DNA of 64,000 nucleotides from CAVTRI01 sp963737075 (lineage in GTDB: Bacteria > Actinomycetota > Acidimicrobiia > Acidimicrobiales > Palsa-688): NCBI GenBank assembly GCA_963737075.1, contig CAVTRI010000001.1:1798001-1862000 (forward strand), written 5' to 3'. Under the pieces are notes generated by a model. The model searched no databases and had not been told where the DNA came from. It saw nothing but the letters and a program-made list of their open reading frames with translations. Position numbers and translations under genes: made by a program. Positions 1 to 7,948 of the stretch are shown here, in pieces; position 1 is the first letter of the stretch; every line of letters begins with the position of its first letter.

Positions 1-450
1 AACCCTCCCTGAACATCGCGCCTGAATAAGCAGGTCAGTTGGAGACCGCGTTCCAGCCCTCTCTGTCGGCCGGAAGCCGGCACCCTCAAGGAGCATGATG
101 AGAGGCACCTTTATTCGAAGGGCGATCTCGGCCAGCCTGTAGCGTTTCGAATTGCTGCCGTGCGCGATCGTTCCAGCGAGTGTCGTGAAGTCCTCGGCGC
201 CAACCATCACCTGGCGGCCGTCGATGGTGCCCGAACCAGCGACGAGCCCGTCCGCGGGGACATCACCTCCGACGAGCGTTCCCAGCTCTCGGAAGGAACG
301 GAGGTCGAGGAGTTTTTCCACCCGGGTCCGAGCGTCGAGCTTCCCAGCGCTCCGCTGCTTGGCCAGGCGTTCCTCACCTCCCATTGCTCGGGCCGAAGCT
401 CGACGATGCGCGAGATCCCGCAAGGTCTCATCCCAGGTACTGCTTGCCAC
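1..450 (-). CDS. Acyl-CoA carboxylase carboxyltransferase subunit (partial, N-terminal 150 residues)
   Basis: The reverse strand is open from a GTG at 450 to the window edge, giving 150 residues with no stop. The text looks like the N-terminus of a biotin-dependent acyl-CoA carboxylase beta (carboxyltransferase) subunit: a charged helix with the typical RLAKQRSAGKLDARTRVEKL pattern (about residues 22-41), then a beta-rich stretch with VAGSGTIDGRQVMVGAEDFT and later AEIALRIKVPLIMLLEGAG. These subunits transfer CO2 from carboxybiotin to acetyl-, propionyl- or longer acyl-CoA. Which substrate is used cannot be told from this half. An upstream GTG at 462 is an alternative start. The gene points away from the phosphorylase-like gene, so the roughly 100 bp between them should hold both promoters. 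The 3' end lies outside the window. Confidence 0.85.
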   Translation of the reverse strand, partial: MASSTWDETLRDLAHRRASARAMGGEERLAKQRSAGKLDARTRVEKLLDLRSFRELGTLVGGDVPADGLVAGSGTIDGRQVMVGAEDFTTLAGTIAHGSNSKRYRLAEIALRIKVPLIMLLEGAGFRPTERAGTRSPTDLLIQARCSGRV

Positions 451-549
451 GGCCGCCCACACTACTGGTGAAGGATGTGGGGGTTCATTCCTCGATCCGT
501 CGAAGTGCGCAACGGTGCACGGGTTGGTGATGTGCGGCAAAATGTCCCG

Positions 550-1263
550 GTGAGCGTGGTGAAACGAGCGCTGGTATTGGCGCCGATGTCCTCGGAGCTG
601 AGGCCCATTCTCCGATACATCAGCGCCCGCCGCGCCGATAGCGGCGGCTTACGTTGCTACATGGGGCGCGCAGGCGACGTCGACCTGGTGATATCCCAGC
701 TAGGAGTCGGCCCAGCGGTCGCCCGCATGACGACGGAGCGGGCGTTAGCGGTCCACCATGTCGACCACGTGCTCGTCAGCGGCATAGCCGGCGGACTAGA
801 CCCGGATCTCCCCGTCGGCAGCGTGGTGGTGCCCGAAGTCGTCATGGACCTCGCCTCCGGCCAGTGTTTTCAAGCCGCACCTCTGTCGGGTGTGAAACTG
901 GCCGGAATGATAGGAGTAGCCGATCATTTGATCACGGATGAAAGACGGCTGGCCGACCTTTTCGCTCACGGTGTGGTGGCGCTCGAGATGGAGTCGTCGG
1001 GCGTGGCCACCGCCTGTGAGAAGGCGGGGGTGCCGTGGACCACGTTCCGGGTGATCGGGGACCGCCCCGACGAGGGGTTGATCGACGAGGAGCTCATGTC
1101 CTTCATTCGATCCGACGGGACGACCGACACCTGGGCGGGCATATGCTTCTTGATGACACATCCCGGGCGGATCGGCGAACTGCTCCGGCTCGCGCGTGAT
1201 GGATCGAAGGCCGCCTCCAAGGCTGCCCGGACCACGCTCGGTGCTCTCGGTTGGAGGCGTTGA
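550..1263 (+). CDS. Nucleoside phosphorylase / MTA-SAH nucleosidase-like protein
   Basis: The 237-residue product fits the phosphorylase superfamily (PNP_UDP_1 fold). It has an opening LVLAPMSSELRP strand, a phosphate- or nucleoside-binding QLGVGPAVAR turn, the LVSGIAGGLDPDLPVGSVVV core and the family's EMES motif (ALEMESSGVA), where the Glu normally contacts the ribose. Such enzymes cleave nucleosides or act in hopanoid and thioadenosine salvage; the exact substrate is not visible. An in-frame ATG exists at 475, but it would overlap the divergent carboxylase gene's start region. The GTG at 550 or 559 puts the first conserved strand at the usual distance from the N-terminus, so 550 is used. 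The last 40 residues, rich in basic residues and Ala, are not part of the core fold. Confidence 0.75.
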   Translation: MSVVKRALVLAPMSSELRPILRYISARRADSGGLRCYMGRAGDVDLVISQLGVGPAVARMTTERALAVHHVDHVLVSGIAGGLDPDLPVGSVVVPEVVMDLASGQCFQAAPLSGVKLAGMIGVADHLITDERRLADLFAHGVVALEMESSGVATACEKAGVPWTTFRVIGDRPDEGLIDEELMSFIRSDGTTDTWAGICFLMTHPGRIGELLRLARDGSKAASKAARTTLGALGWRR

Positions 1264-1395
1264 TCGATCCGAGGAGTGGCGGCGTTCAGCCTTACGACCC
1301 GGCCGTGCGAGGCGGCGTTCGTCGGCCTCCGCCGCATCTACGACCCCAATGTTCTCGCCTACCGCGGCCGACCGAAAAGCGTCGCGATGACGGAG

Positions 1396-1833
1396 TCAGA
1401 GCGTCAGAGGCTCCATATCAGCGACCCTTTGAGGATCCTGATGCCAGATGTCGGAGGCGTCCACGTATACCTCGACCCCATTGCCGTCCGGATCGGCGAA
1501 GTAGATGCTCTTCGTGACGGTGTGATCGGCAATCATCTGGACGGTCACGCCCTTGGATTCCAGATGCGCTTTCGCTTCGCTCAGCTCTTCGATCGATTCG
1601 CCGATGCGGAAAGCCACGTGGAACAAGCCGGGAGCGTTTGGGGGCGAGTCCGGGCCGTCGTTGCCTGTCGCCAGAATGGCGAAGTCATGATGGTTGCCCA
1701 GAGAAAAGAAGGTCATGGGAGGAGTGTCCCGGCGAGCCACGACTGGCAATCCCAGCACCCCGCTATAGAACTGCTCTGCTCGATCCAGGTCGCGCACCTT
1801 GATCACGACATGCCCGAGCTGCTGGATCCTCAT
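1396..1833 (-). CDS. VOC (glyoxalase / extradiol dioxygenase-like) family protein
   Basis: This is a 145-residue single VOC module with two beta-alpha-beta-beta-beta halves. The first begins LGHVVIKVRDLDRAEQFYSG and the second LFHVAFRIGESIEELSEAK. Candidate metal ligands are His8 (GHVV), the His of FHVAFR near residue 72 and the Glu of GVEVYVD near residue 121. The phrase YFADPDGNGVEVYVD is the classic end of a catechol-2,3-dioxygenase-like or glyoxalase/fosfomycin-resistance-type domain. At this length it forms only half of a two-domain extradiol dioxygenase, so a dimeric metal-dependent lyase, isomerase or dioxygenase is likely. The substrate is unknown. It stands alone on the minus strand between two rightward genes. 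Confidence 0.85.
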   Translation of the reverse strand: MRIQQLGHVVIKVRDLDRAEQFYSGVLGLPVVARRDTPPMTFFSLGNHHDFAILATGNDGPDSPPNAPGLFHVAFRIGESIEELSEAKAHLESKGVTVQMIADHTVTKSIYFADPDGNGVEVYVDASDIWHQDPQRVADMEPLTL

Positions 1834-1995
1834 CCAAGTACCCCCCTGTGCGGAGCCGGTCCCCAGGTCCTAGCGCACCTGGCGTCGACGAGAATACTCG
1901 GCGGTCGGCGCTCATCAGCGCCAGCCTGACCGAACGGCTGAGAACTGACATCATCGACGGCACCCCTCGTCTTCGGTTCTGGAAGGGATTGCTTC

Positions 1996-3753
1996 ATGAC
2001 AGATTACGGATCGTCTGGTCAGGTCGTCCTCATTACCGGAGCTTCGCGAGGCTTTGGGGCGGCGGCGGCCCGAAGCCTCGCCGCGAGAGGCCACACGGTT
2101 GTCGCGACGATGCGCGAGCCGGACCGGGACGGGCCAGCCGTGCGAGTGGGCTTCGAAGAGTCGATCCACCTCGCCAAGCTGGACGTTACCGACTCTACGG
2201 CAGTCCCTCGGATCGTCGAAGACGCCGTGCGTCGGCATGGACGAATCGATGTGCTCATCAACTGCGCCGGATATGGGGTTTTCGGACCGGTGGAGTGCGG
2301 CACCGAGGAGCAGCTGTGGCCGCAGCTCGACACCAACCTCCTTGGTCCGTGGCGCCTGATGAAGGCAGTCCTGCCGTCGATGCGGGCTCACCAGCGTGGA
2401 AAGATTGTCAACGTCACGTCGCTTTCCGGTCGGGTTACCGCACCACTCCTCGCTCACTACGCGGCGACCAAATACGCTCTTGAGGCCCTCAGTGAGGGCC
2501 TGCGGTTCGAAGTAGGTGGCCTGGGCATCGAGGTGTGCATCGTCGAGCCAGGGATGTACGCGAGCGATTGGCAGACGCGCAACCTCGACATCGCCACGTG
2601 TCACGACCTGGAGGCGTACGGCAAGCTAATCGCGGCCCGCCTCGAAGCATTCCGCGCTCTGGCGGCCACCAAACCGGGTTCCGAGAGCGTGGCTGCCCAC
2701 CTGGCCGACATCGTGGACCTTCAGCAGCCCCTTCCGATGCGTTGGCCGATCGGTTACGAAGCGACGCGCGACAGCGGAATCCGGGCTCGCGTCACGGATG
2801 AGGAGTGGGATCTCTTGAGGCGAAGCGGGGCGCTCGGGAACTGGCGGCTACCCCTGCATCCCGATCCGCCACCGCCTGCACCGCACGACTGGCGTGGTCC
2901 CAACGTCGTCCTCGTAACCGGCGCGTCACGGGGGTTCGGTGCCGAATCGGCCCGTGAGCTGGCCCGGCGGGGCAACATCGTCGTGGCGACCATGCGCGAC
3001 CCCGGCCGAGACGGCCCGGTCGTGGCGAAGGATTTCGAGGATCGAGTCCACCCGGCCTGGCTCGACGTCACCGATCCCGAGGGAGTAACACGCGCCGTGA
3101 CCGAGGTGGTCGCGCGCTTTGGTCGCATAGATGTCCTCGTCAACAACGCGGGCTATGGGTTGTGGGGTGCGGTCGAGGACCTGACCGAGCCGGAGATTCG
3201 CGGTGTCATGGATACCAATTTCTTCGGACAGTGGCGGCTTGCCGCCACCGTAGCACCTCATATGCGGAAGCAAAACTCCGGCAAGATCATTAACATCTCA
3301 TCGTTGTCCGGGCGCATTCCGAGCCCCTTGCTGGCAGCCTACTCGGCTTCCAAGCATGCGATCGAGGCCATGAGCGAGGGACTCCGTGAGGAGTTGGCGG
3401 CATTTGGGGTGTCCGTGACGATAGTGGAACCCGGCATGTACCGCAGCGATTGGCAGGTCGTAAGCCTCGATGTCTGCCAGGCGATGCGCATGGGAACCTC
3501 GCCATATCTCCCGAGGGCGGCGGCCGCTCTCGATGCATTTCGAACCTTGGCCGCGACCCGCCCGGGATCGTACGCGGTCGCCACCGCGATAGCCGACCTG
3601 GTCGAGAGTCCGCCACCGCTGCCGCTGAGATGGCCGGTGGGTGAGGATTGCGTGCGGATGATCAGCGAGCGGCGACGACAGAGCGACGAAGACTGGGAGC
3701 TCCTCATGCGGGCCCAAGGGTGGGGCTTCGAGCCTGACCAAGTCGCGCGCTGA
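1996..3753 (+). CDS. Tandem two-domain short-chain dehydrogenase/reductase (SDR-SDR fusion)
   Basis: One uninterrupted 585-residue reading frame holds two full classical SDR domains joined by a Pro-rich linker near residue 295. Domain 1 (about 8-270) has the cofactor motif TGASRGFG at 14-21, the NCAGYG motif and an active-site HYAATK. Domain 2 (about 300-575) repeats TGASRGFG at 308-315, NNAGYG and AYSASK. Both keep Ser-Tyr-Lys catalytic sets and share unusual phrases such as EPGMY...SDWQ and a PLPLRWPVG-type tail, so they arose by duplication. SDRs reduce or oxidise carbonyl/alcohol groups with NAD(P)(H). A start at 1996 is backed by GAAGGGAT upstream. Ordinary SDRs are about 250-280 residues, so the doubled length is the odd feature. 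Substrate unknown. Confidence 0.9.
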   Translation: MTDYGSSGQVVLITGASRGFGAAAARSLAARGHTVVATMREPDRDGPAVRVGFEESIHLAKLDVTDSTAVPRIVEDAVRRHGRIDVLINCAGYGVFGPVECGTEEQLWPQLDTNLLGPWRLMKAVLPSMRAHQRGKIVNVTSLSGRVTAPLLAHYAATKYALEALSEGLRFEVGGLGIEVCIVEPGMYASDWQTRNLDIATCHDLEAYGKLIAARLEAFRALAATKPGSESVAAHLADIVDLQQPLPMRWPIGYEATRDSGIRARVTDEEWDLLRRSGALGNWRLPLHPDPPPPAPHDWRGPNVVLVTGASRGFGAESARELARRGNIVVATMRDPGRDGPVVAKDFEDRVHPAWLDVTDPEGVTRAVTEVVARFGRIDVLVNNAGYGLWGAVEDLTEPEIRGVMDTNFFGQWRLAATVAPHMRKQNSGKIINISSLSGRIPSPLLAAYSASKHAIEAMSEGLREELAAFGVSVTIVEPGMYRSDWQVVSLDVCQAMRMGTSPYLPRAAAALDAFRTLAATRPGSYAVATAIADLVESPPPLPLRWPVGEDCVRMISERRRQSDEDWELLMRAQGWGFEPDQVAR

Positions 3754-3771
3754 GCGCTCTGCGCGGAGCGC
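3754..3771 (+). terminator. Small hairpin immediately after the SDR fusion stop codon
   Basis: GCGCTC, six loop bases, then GAGCGC form a perfect 6-bp stem starting at the base after the TGA stop at 3751-3753. No T-run follows, so this is a weak candidate for a stem-only terminator or a 3' end stabiliser. Confidence 0.3.
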
Positions 3772-4071
3772 GATCGTTCGCGATACCCATCGCACCAAGC
3801 GCCGTCTGAGGCGCGGTCAAGTGCCTCCGTGCTCATGAGTGGCGCGATCTGACGTCACATTTGATGCCCCACCGCGCCACGGACCGCAACCTCGGCGCCG
3901 TGCCGCGCCAAACCCAGCCAGATAGCGCGATCCGGCCCGCCTGAGCGCCCGCCCAGGCCCGGATGCCGCGTCTCAGGGCACCCGCGGCATCAACTCTCGC
4001 TGGGCCCGCGGAATTATCACAATTGATCGAAAAAGGGGTGCATTCCAAGATTCATCGCGGCGTGATCCAGC
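3772..4071. other. Intergenic stretch, no gene seen
   Basis: About 300 bp between the convergent SDR fusion and the thioesterase. No frame reads like a protein on either strand, and no repeat, tRNA or promoter stands out. Confidence 0.5.
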
Positions 4072-4437
4072 TCAACCGCCCAACCGGTTGCGGTTGACCA
4101 CCGCTCGCTGATGCGTCCCCCGACTGACCGGCCCCCGTGGACCGTCGACCGCGACATCGAAGTTGAGCCGTCGCTTGTCGATGGACGCCAACTGGACGCG
4201 CACAACGAACTCCTCATCCTCCCCCACAGCGGCGTCGTGGCTGATGCAGATGTGGGTTCCGACGGTTGTCTCCCCGGCGTCGAGATGCTCTGCCGCAACC
4301 ATCAGACAAGCGCCTTCGATCAGGCTCACCATTGTCGGCGTGGAGAGCACGACGACTGGGAGATGCCCCGGCGACATGTCTTTCGTGACCGCGTGCCGCG
4401 TCTCATTTGCCAGCCCTACAGCCAGGGTGTCCCTCAT
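4072..4437 (-). CDS. FlK-like hotdog-fold thioesterase
   Basis: The 121-residue product has the layout of the fluoroacetyl-CoA thioesterase FlK family: a short N-terminal strand (VGLANETRHAVT), the helix-start phrase LSTPTMVSLIEGACL, then the central AAEHLDAGETTVGTHICISH and a C-terminal sheet. The Thr/Glu around STPTMVSLIEGA and the His near residue 69-70 (GTHICISHDAA) correspond to positions that make up the FlK catalytic triad, but the alignment is by eye. The hotdog family hydrolyses acyl-CoA thioesters; many uncharacterised relatives do not act on fluoroacetyl-CoA. It is divergent from the damaged DinB-type gene that starts at 4551. Confidence 0.8.
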   Translation of the reverse strand: MRDTLAVGLANETRHAVTKDMSPGHLPVVVLSTPTMVSLIEGACLMVAAEHLDAGETTVGTHICISHDAAVGEDEEFVVRVQLASIDKRRLNFDVAVDGPRGPVSRGTHQRAVVNRNRLGG

Positions 4438-4550
4438 CGGGCGATTATCGCACGGGGATCGAACGAAACGGCAGCCTCGCCTTTGAGAAAGAACGCGCCC
4501 AGTACGTATTAGCCGGTCCCGTGAGGCGCCGGACCGTGTACGAAGTTCAG

Positions 4551-5298
4551 ATGCTGGACGGATCCTCGATCTCCACGGTGCTCAGCGTTTACCGACCCGA
4601 GCGCGGGGCCCTGCTCGATCTTCTCGGCGGGCTGAGTCCCGAGGACTGGACTAGACGAGTGCCCTGCCTACAGCGTCAAGGGGATCGCGACCCACATCCT
4701 GGGCGACGACCTCTCCCTCCTCAGCCGCCAGCGCGACAGCGCGGAGGACGGCGTCTCGATACTTCGGTCCGAGATGCCGGATGCCGATTTCCGAACTGTG
4801 CTCGACACCTTCAGCGACCGGTGGGTAGCGACGGCTCGGTTTGTGAGCACCGAGCTGATCATCGAGCTTCTCCGGCTTTCCGGCGAGTGGACGGCGGCGT
4901 ACTACGACGGCGTTGATCCCGAGGCTCCCGGTGAGCCGGTTGGCTTCTTCGGCGTCCGCCATGGTGAGACATCACCGTGGTGGCACGCGATTGCCCGCGA
5001 GTATGTGGAGTGCTGGGTGCACCACTCCCAGATGCGTCGAGCACTGGGGCTTTCATCGCTTGATGACGCGCGGTTCCTGGCGGCCGGCGTCCAGGTGGTC
5101 GGGGCGGCCGTTCGTATGGAGCCTGTCATCCCGAGGGACGGGGACGGTGACTGGGCTCTCGGAGAGATCGTGCTCGGTGCCGGACCGCAGGCCGCTGCGA
5201 TCCTCACCCGGTCCTTTACAAGACAGGAGGTCCAACAGCTTCTCCGAGGGCCATCGGGTCTGATCGAGCGGTTATCCCCGGCCCTGGGCCATCCGTGA
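4551..5298 (+). pseudogene. DinB / mycothiol-dependent maleylpyruvate isomerase-like protein, frameshifted
   Basis: The N-terminal piece starts at ATG 4551 (STVLSVYRPERGALLDLLGG ... SPEDWTRRVPC) and runs into the wrong frame near 4660. The text resumes one frame over at 4666 with AYSVKGIATHILGDDLSLL and continues to the stop at 5298. Together they make a normal maleylpyruvate-isomerase N-domain protein of about 250 residues; the metal-binding first His is in IATHILG. Family members read W..PT.CP.W.V...HL, so the lesion falls exactly at the CP-x-Y step. Observed tgcctac against an expected tgc-ccn-gcc-tac fits loss of five bases, an inference from the family pattern. A 174-residue open frame from 4774 could in principle still be made but lacks the first helix. 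A true lesion and a sequence error cannot be told apart here. Confidence 0.7.
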
Positions 5299-5402
5299 CC
5301 CCGGGGCCCCAGCGAGATCAGACGACGCACCGTGGGCGGCCGTGACACCGGACGCGGCAGGATGGAGCCTCGCAATCTGCCACCAACCGCCGGAGGCTGA
5401 GC

Positions 5403-7043
5403 ATGTCGCACTCGTTGAGATCGTCTCACTGGATCCCGGACGGCACCGGTCCATCCCTGCGCGACATCACCGTCGGCGGGCTGCTGCGCGAGGTGGCGGC
5501 GGCGGTGCCGGATCGCGGTGCGCTGGTCGAAGGGGTGTTCGACCATGAGGCTCGACGGCGATGGACCTATGCCGAGCTCCTCGGCGACGCGGAGCGCTGC
5601 GCCCGTGCCCTGTTGAGACGCTTCGACCCCGGCGAACGTGTGGCCGTGTGGGCCCACAACCTTCCCGAATGGCTGATCGTGGAGTACGGCGCCGCATTGG
5701 CCGGGCTCACGATCGTAACGGTCAACCCCAGCCTCCAGCCCGCCGAAGTCGCCTACGTTCTGGGACAATCTCGCGCCGCTGGCGTGCTGGTCGTGCCTGA
5801 GGTTCGTGGCAACCCCCTGCTCGCCCATCTGGACGACGTGCGCTCCGGTCTGCCGGAACTGCGCGACGTGCTCCGGCTCGACCTGTTGGGTGACCTCCTG
5901 GCCGAAGCCGAGCCGATCGGCCAGGCGGCAGGCACCGACCTGCCCGTCGTCGACGTCAACGACCCTGTCCAGATCCAGTACACCAGCGGCACGACTGGCT
6001 TCCCGAAGGGGGCCGTGTTGCGCCACGCCAGCATCGTCAACAATGCCGCAATCTGGGCGCACCGGGTCGGCATCCCCGACGGCGCGTCGTGGCTCAGCCC
6101 GATGCCGATGTTCCATACCGGCGGCTGCGTGTTGGCGGCGCTCGGTGCTCTGTCCCGGCGGGCGACGCTCGTGCTGATGCCCGCCTTTGACCCCCGCCTC
6201 CTGCTCGAGCTGGTGGAGAGCGAGCGGCCGTGGTTTGTCGCTGCTGTGCCGACGATGCTCATCCAGGTTATGGATCACCCGGATGCGGGCACGCGGGACC
6301 TCTCGTCGCTGCAGGCCGTGGTCTCCGGTGGTGCTCAGGTGCCCGAGGCGCTGGTGCGCCGGATCGAAAGCAGCCTCGGTGTCGATTTCACGATTGTCTA
6401 CGGGCAGACCGAATGCTCGCCGGCTCTCACGAACACCTGTCCCACCGACTCACCCGAGGACAAGGGGTCGACCGTCGGGCCACCGCTGGCACACACCGAG
6501 GTCCGCATCGTCGACCCAGCCACCCTCAAGACGGTTCCTCTGGGCGCTGCTGGCGAGCTGTGGGCGCGCGGCTATTGCACGATGGTCGGCTACTTCGACA
6601 AGCCAGAAGCCACCGCCGAAACGCTCCTGGCTGACGGGTGGCTGCGCACTGGCGACCTCGCCACGATGGACGAGCGTGGCTATTGCCGCATAGTTGGGCG
6701 ACTCAAGGACATGATCATACGCGGCGGCGAGAATCTCTTCCCGGCCGAGATCGAAGAGGTGCTTTATCGTCATCCCGGCATCGCAGAGGTGGCGGTTGTC
6801 GGCCTTCCGGACGAGAACTGGGGCGAGGTCGTCGGCGCCTTCGTGCGGCCCGTCGAGCCGGCTGCCCCGCCGACCCTCGCCGACCTGGTGGCCCATGTGC
6901 GCGCCCACCTCTCCCCCCAGAAGAGCCCGACGAAGTGGTACGCGGTCGAGACCTTTCCACTGACAGGTTCAGGGAAGGTGCAGAAGTACGCCATCCGCGA
7001 AGCGTGGGAGAAGGGTGTGTACGCCGACCGGGCTCTGCGTTAG
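5403..7043 (+). CDS. Long/medium-chain acyl-CoA synthetase (AMP-forming ligase, ANL superfamily)
   Basis: The 546-residue product has all ANL landmarks: the P-loop YTSGTTGFPKG at 193-203, the FHTGG motif, the adenine-binding YGQTECSP, GWLRTGDLA with the hinge Asp, GRLKDMIIRGGENLFPAEIE, and the C-terminal catalytic Lys in TGSGKVQK. It activates a carboxylate with ATP and joins it to CoA. The overall text resembles the FadD3/FadD35-type synthetases of actinobacteria, but the substrate is not determinable by eye. It stands alone on the plus strand, about 100 bp after the damaged DinB gene, and converges on the lactonase-LLM genes. That group makes ring-opened hydroxy acids in one plausible reading, which would give this ligase a substrate; that link is inference. 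Confidence 0.92.
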   Translation: MSHSLRSSHWIPDGTGPSLRDITVGGLLREVAAAVPDRGALVEGVFDHEARRRWTYAELLGDAERCARALLRRFDPGERVAVWAHNLPEWLIVEYGAALAGLTIVTVNPSLQPAEVAYVLGQSRAAGVLVVPEVRGNPLLAHLDDVRSGLPELRDVLRLDLLGDLLAEAEPIGQAAGTDLPVVDVNDPVQIQYTSGTTGFPKGAVLRHASIVNNAAIWAHRVGIPDGASWLSPMPMFHTGGCVLAALGALSRRATLVLMPAFDPRLLLELVESERPWFVAAVPTMLIQVMDHPDAGTRDLSSLQAVVSGGAQVPEALVRRIESSLGVDFTIVYGQTECSPALTNTCPTDSPEDKGSTVGPPLAHTEVRIVDPATLKTVPLGAAGELWARGYCTMVGYFDKPEATAETLLADGWLRTGDLATMDERGYCRIVGRLKDMIIRGGENLFPAEIEEVLYRHPGIAEVAVVGLPDENWGEVVGAFVRPVEPAAPPTLADLVAHVRAHLSPQKSPTKWYAVETFPLTGSGKVQKYAIREAWEKGVYADRALR

Positions 7044-7156
7044 GGATCGGGTGTCCGTCCATGGCAAAGCACGAGCATCGACGTCACTCATGCCGTCCAG
7101 GCCGCGGTGAAGGCCCGCCAGACGTCGCTGCCCCGCTTCTTCGACCCTCTGGATGG

Positions 7157-7948
7157 CTACTCGTGGCAGGTAGGTGCGTGGCCAAACGCGGACCAGTCTT
7201 CGGGGTCGTGGGTGATCCAGACGACTGCGTCTGCGCTGTCTCGGATCAGCTTCACCCGCTGGATTGACCGGATCGCGGCGACAGTGTCGGCGTCGTAGGG
7301 CATCGGGATCTCTTGTTCGAGGGCGGCGCGAAGGTGCACGGTATCCCCGGTGAGGACGAAGTTCCGCCCATTCAGGCGGACAAGAAGGCTGAGCTCGCCG
7401 GGCGTGTGACCGGGCGTCGACAGCACGACGACGCTTCCATCGCCGAAGACGTCGTGGTCGACACCTTCAGGGATGTGGTGCCACCGATACCCGCGGGTGG
7501 GCTCCAGGTCGGCGGTGCGGAAGAACGCCGCGCCGGCGGGGTCCGGCCAATACGCATACCGCAAGTCGCCAGCGCCGACGTAGAGCTTGGCATCCGGGAA
7601 GAGGTGCAGACCGCCGGTGTGGTCGAAGTGGGTGTGTGACGCGACCACGTGGGTGACGTCGCTCAGCTTGTAGCCGAGCGCCTCGATCTGCTGGTCGACC
7701 CGCTGCTCGGCCGTGTACCGGAGACCGAGGAATGTGGCCAGCCCGCCGTACACACGTTCCGGGTCGTCGGCTGCCTCGGGGGCCAACGCAGTGTCGAACA
7801 GGACCAGGCCTTTGGGGTGCTCGATCAGATAGGCGGGCATGGGGATGGTGAGCTCGCCCGACGCGCCGACCATGAGGATCCCAGCGTCGAGGGTGAACGT
7901 CGGCGAGTCCAGAGCCCACAGGCGCTTGGCGACGCCCATACCGTTCAC
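7157..7948 (-). CDS. Metallo-beta-lactamase fold lactonase (N-acyl homoserine lactonase-like)
   Basis: The 263-residue product starts at a GTG (7948) whose last two bases begin the TGA of the LLM gene, a four-base GTGA overlap that implies coupled translation. A longer open frame runs upstream, but it lies inside the LLM gene. The fold is shown by ALDSPTFTLD and a proposed SHTHFDHTGG metal motif (HxHxDH), followed by STPGHTPGELS and LTGDTVHLRA with the bridging Asp, and the last His in VWITHDPEDW. Spacing and text match the AttM/AiiA type of lactonase, which opens gamma-lactone rings. With an LLM monooxygenase as operon partner, hydrolysis of a lactone made by a Baeyer-Villiger step is as likely as quorum quenching (inference). 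Confidence 0.85.
   Translation of the reverse strand: MNGMGVAKRLWALDSPTFTLDAGILMVGASGELTIPMPAYLIEHPKGLVLFDTALAPEAADDPERVYGGLATFLGLRYTAEQRVDQQIEALGYKLSDVTHVVASHTHFDHTGGLHLFPDAKLYVGAGDLRYAYWPDPAGAAFFRTADLEPTRGYRWHHIPEGVDHDVFGDGSVVVLSTPGHTPGELSLLVRLNGRNFVLTGDTVHLRAALEQEIPMPYDADTVAAIRSIQRVKLIRDSADAVVWITHDPEDWSAFGHAPTCHE

Noticed and set aside
1276..1929. 217-codon plus-strand frame over the VOC gene
   Set aside because: Antisense shadow; the VOC protein on the minus strand has all family motifs.
4902..6278. Long minus-strand open frame (458 codons) across the DinB remnant and the acyl-CoA synthetase
   Set aside because: Antisense shadow in GC-rich DNA: no domain, no ribosome site, low-complexity Arg/Gly/His text, and the plus strand carries an unmistakable ANL ligase.
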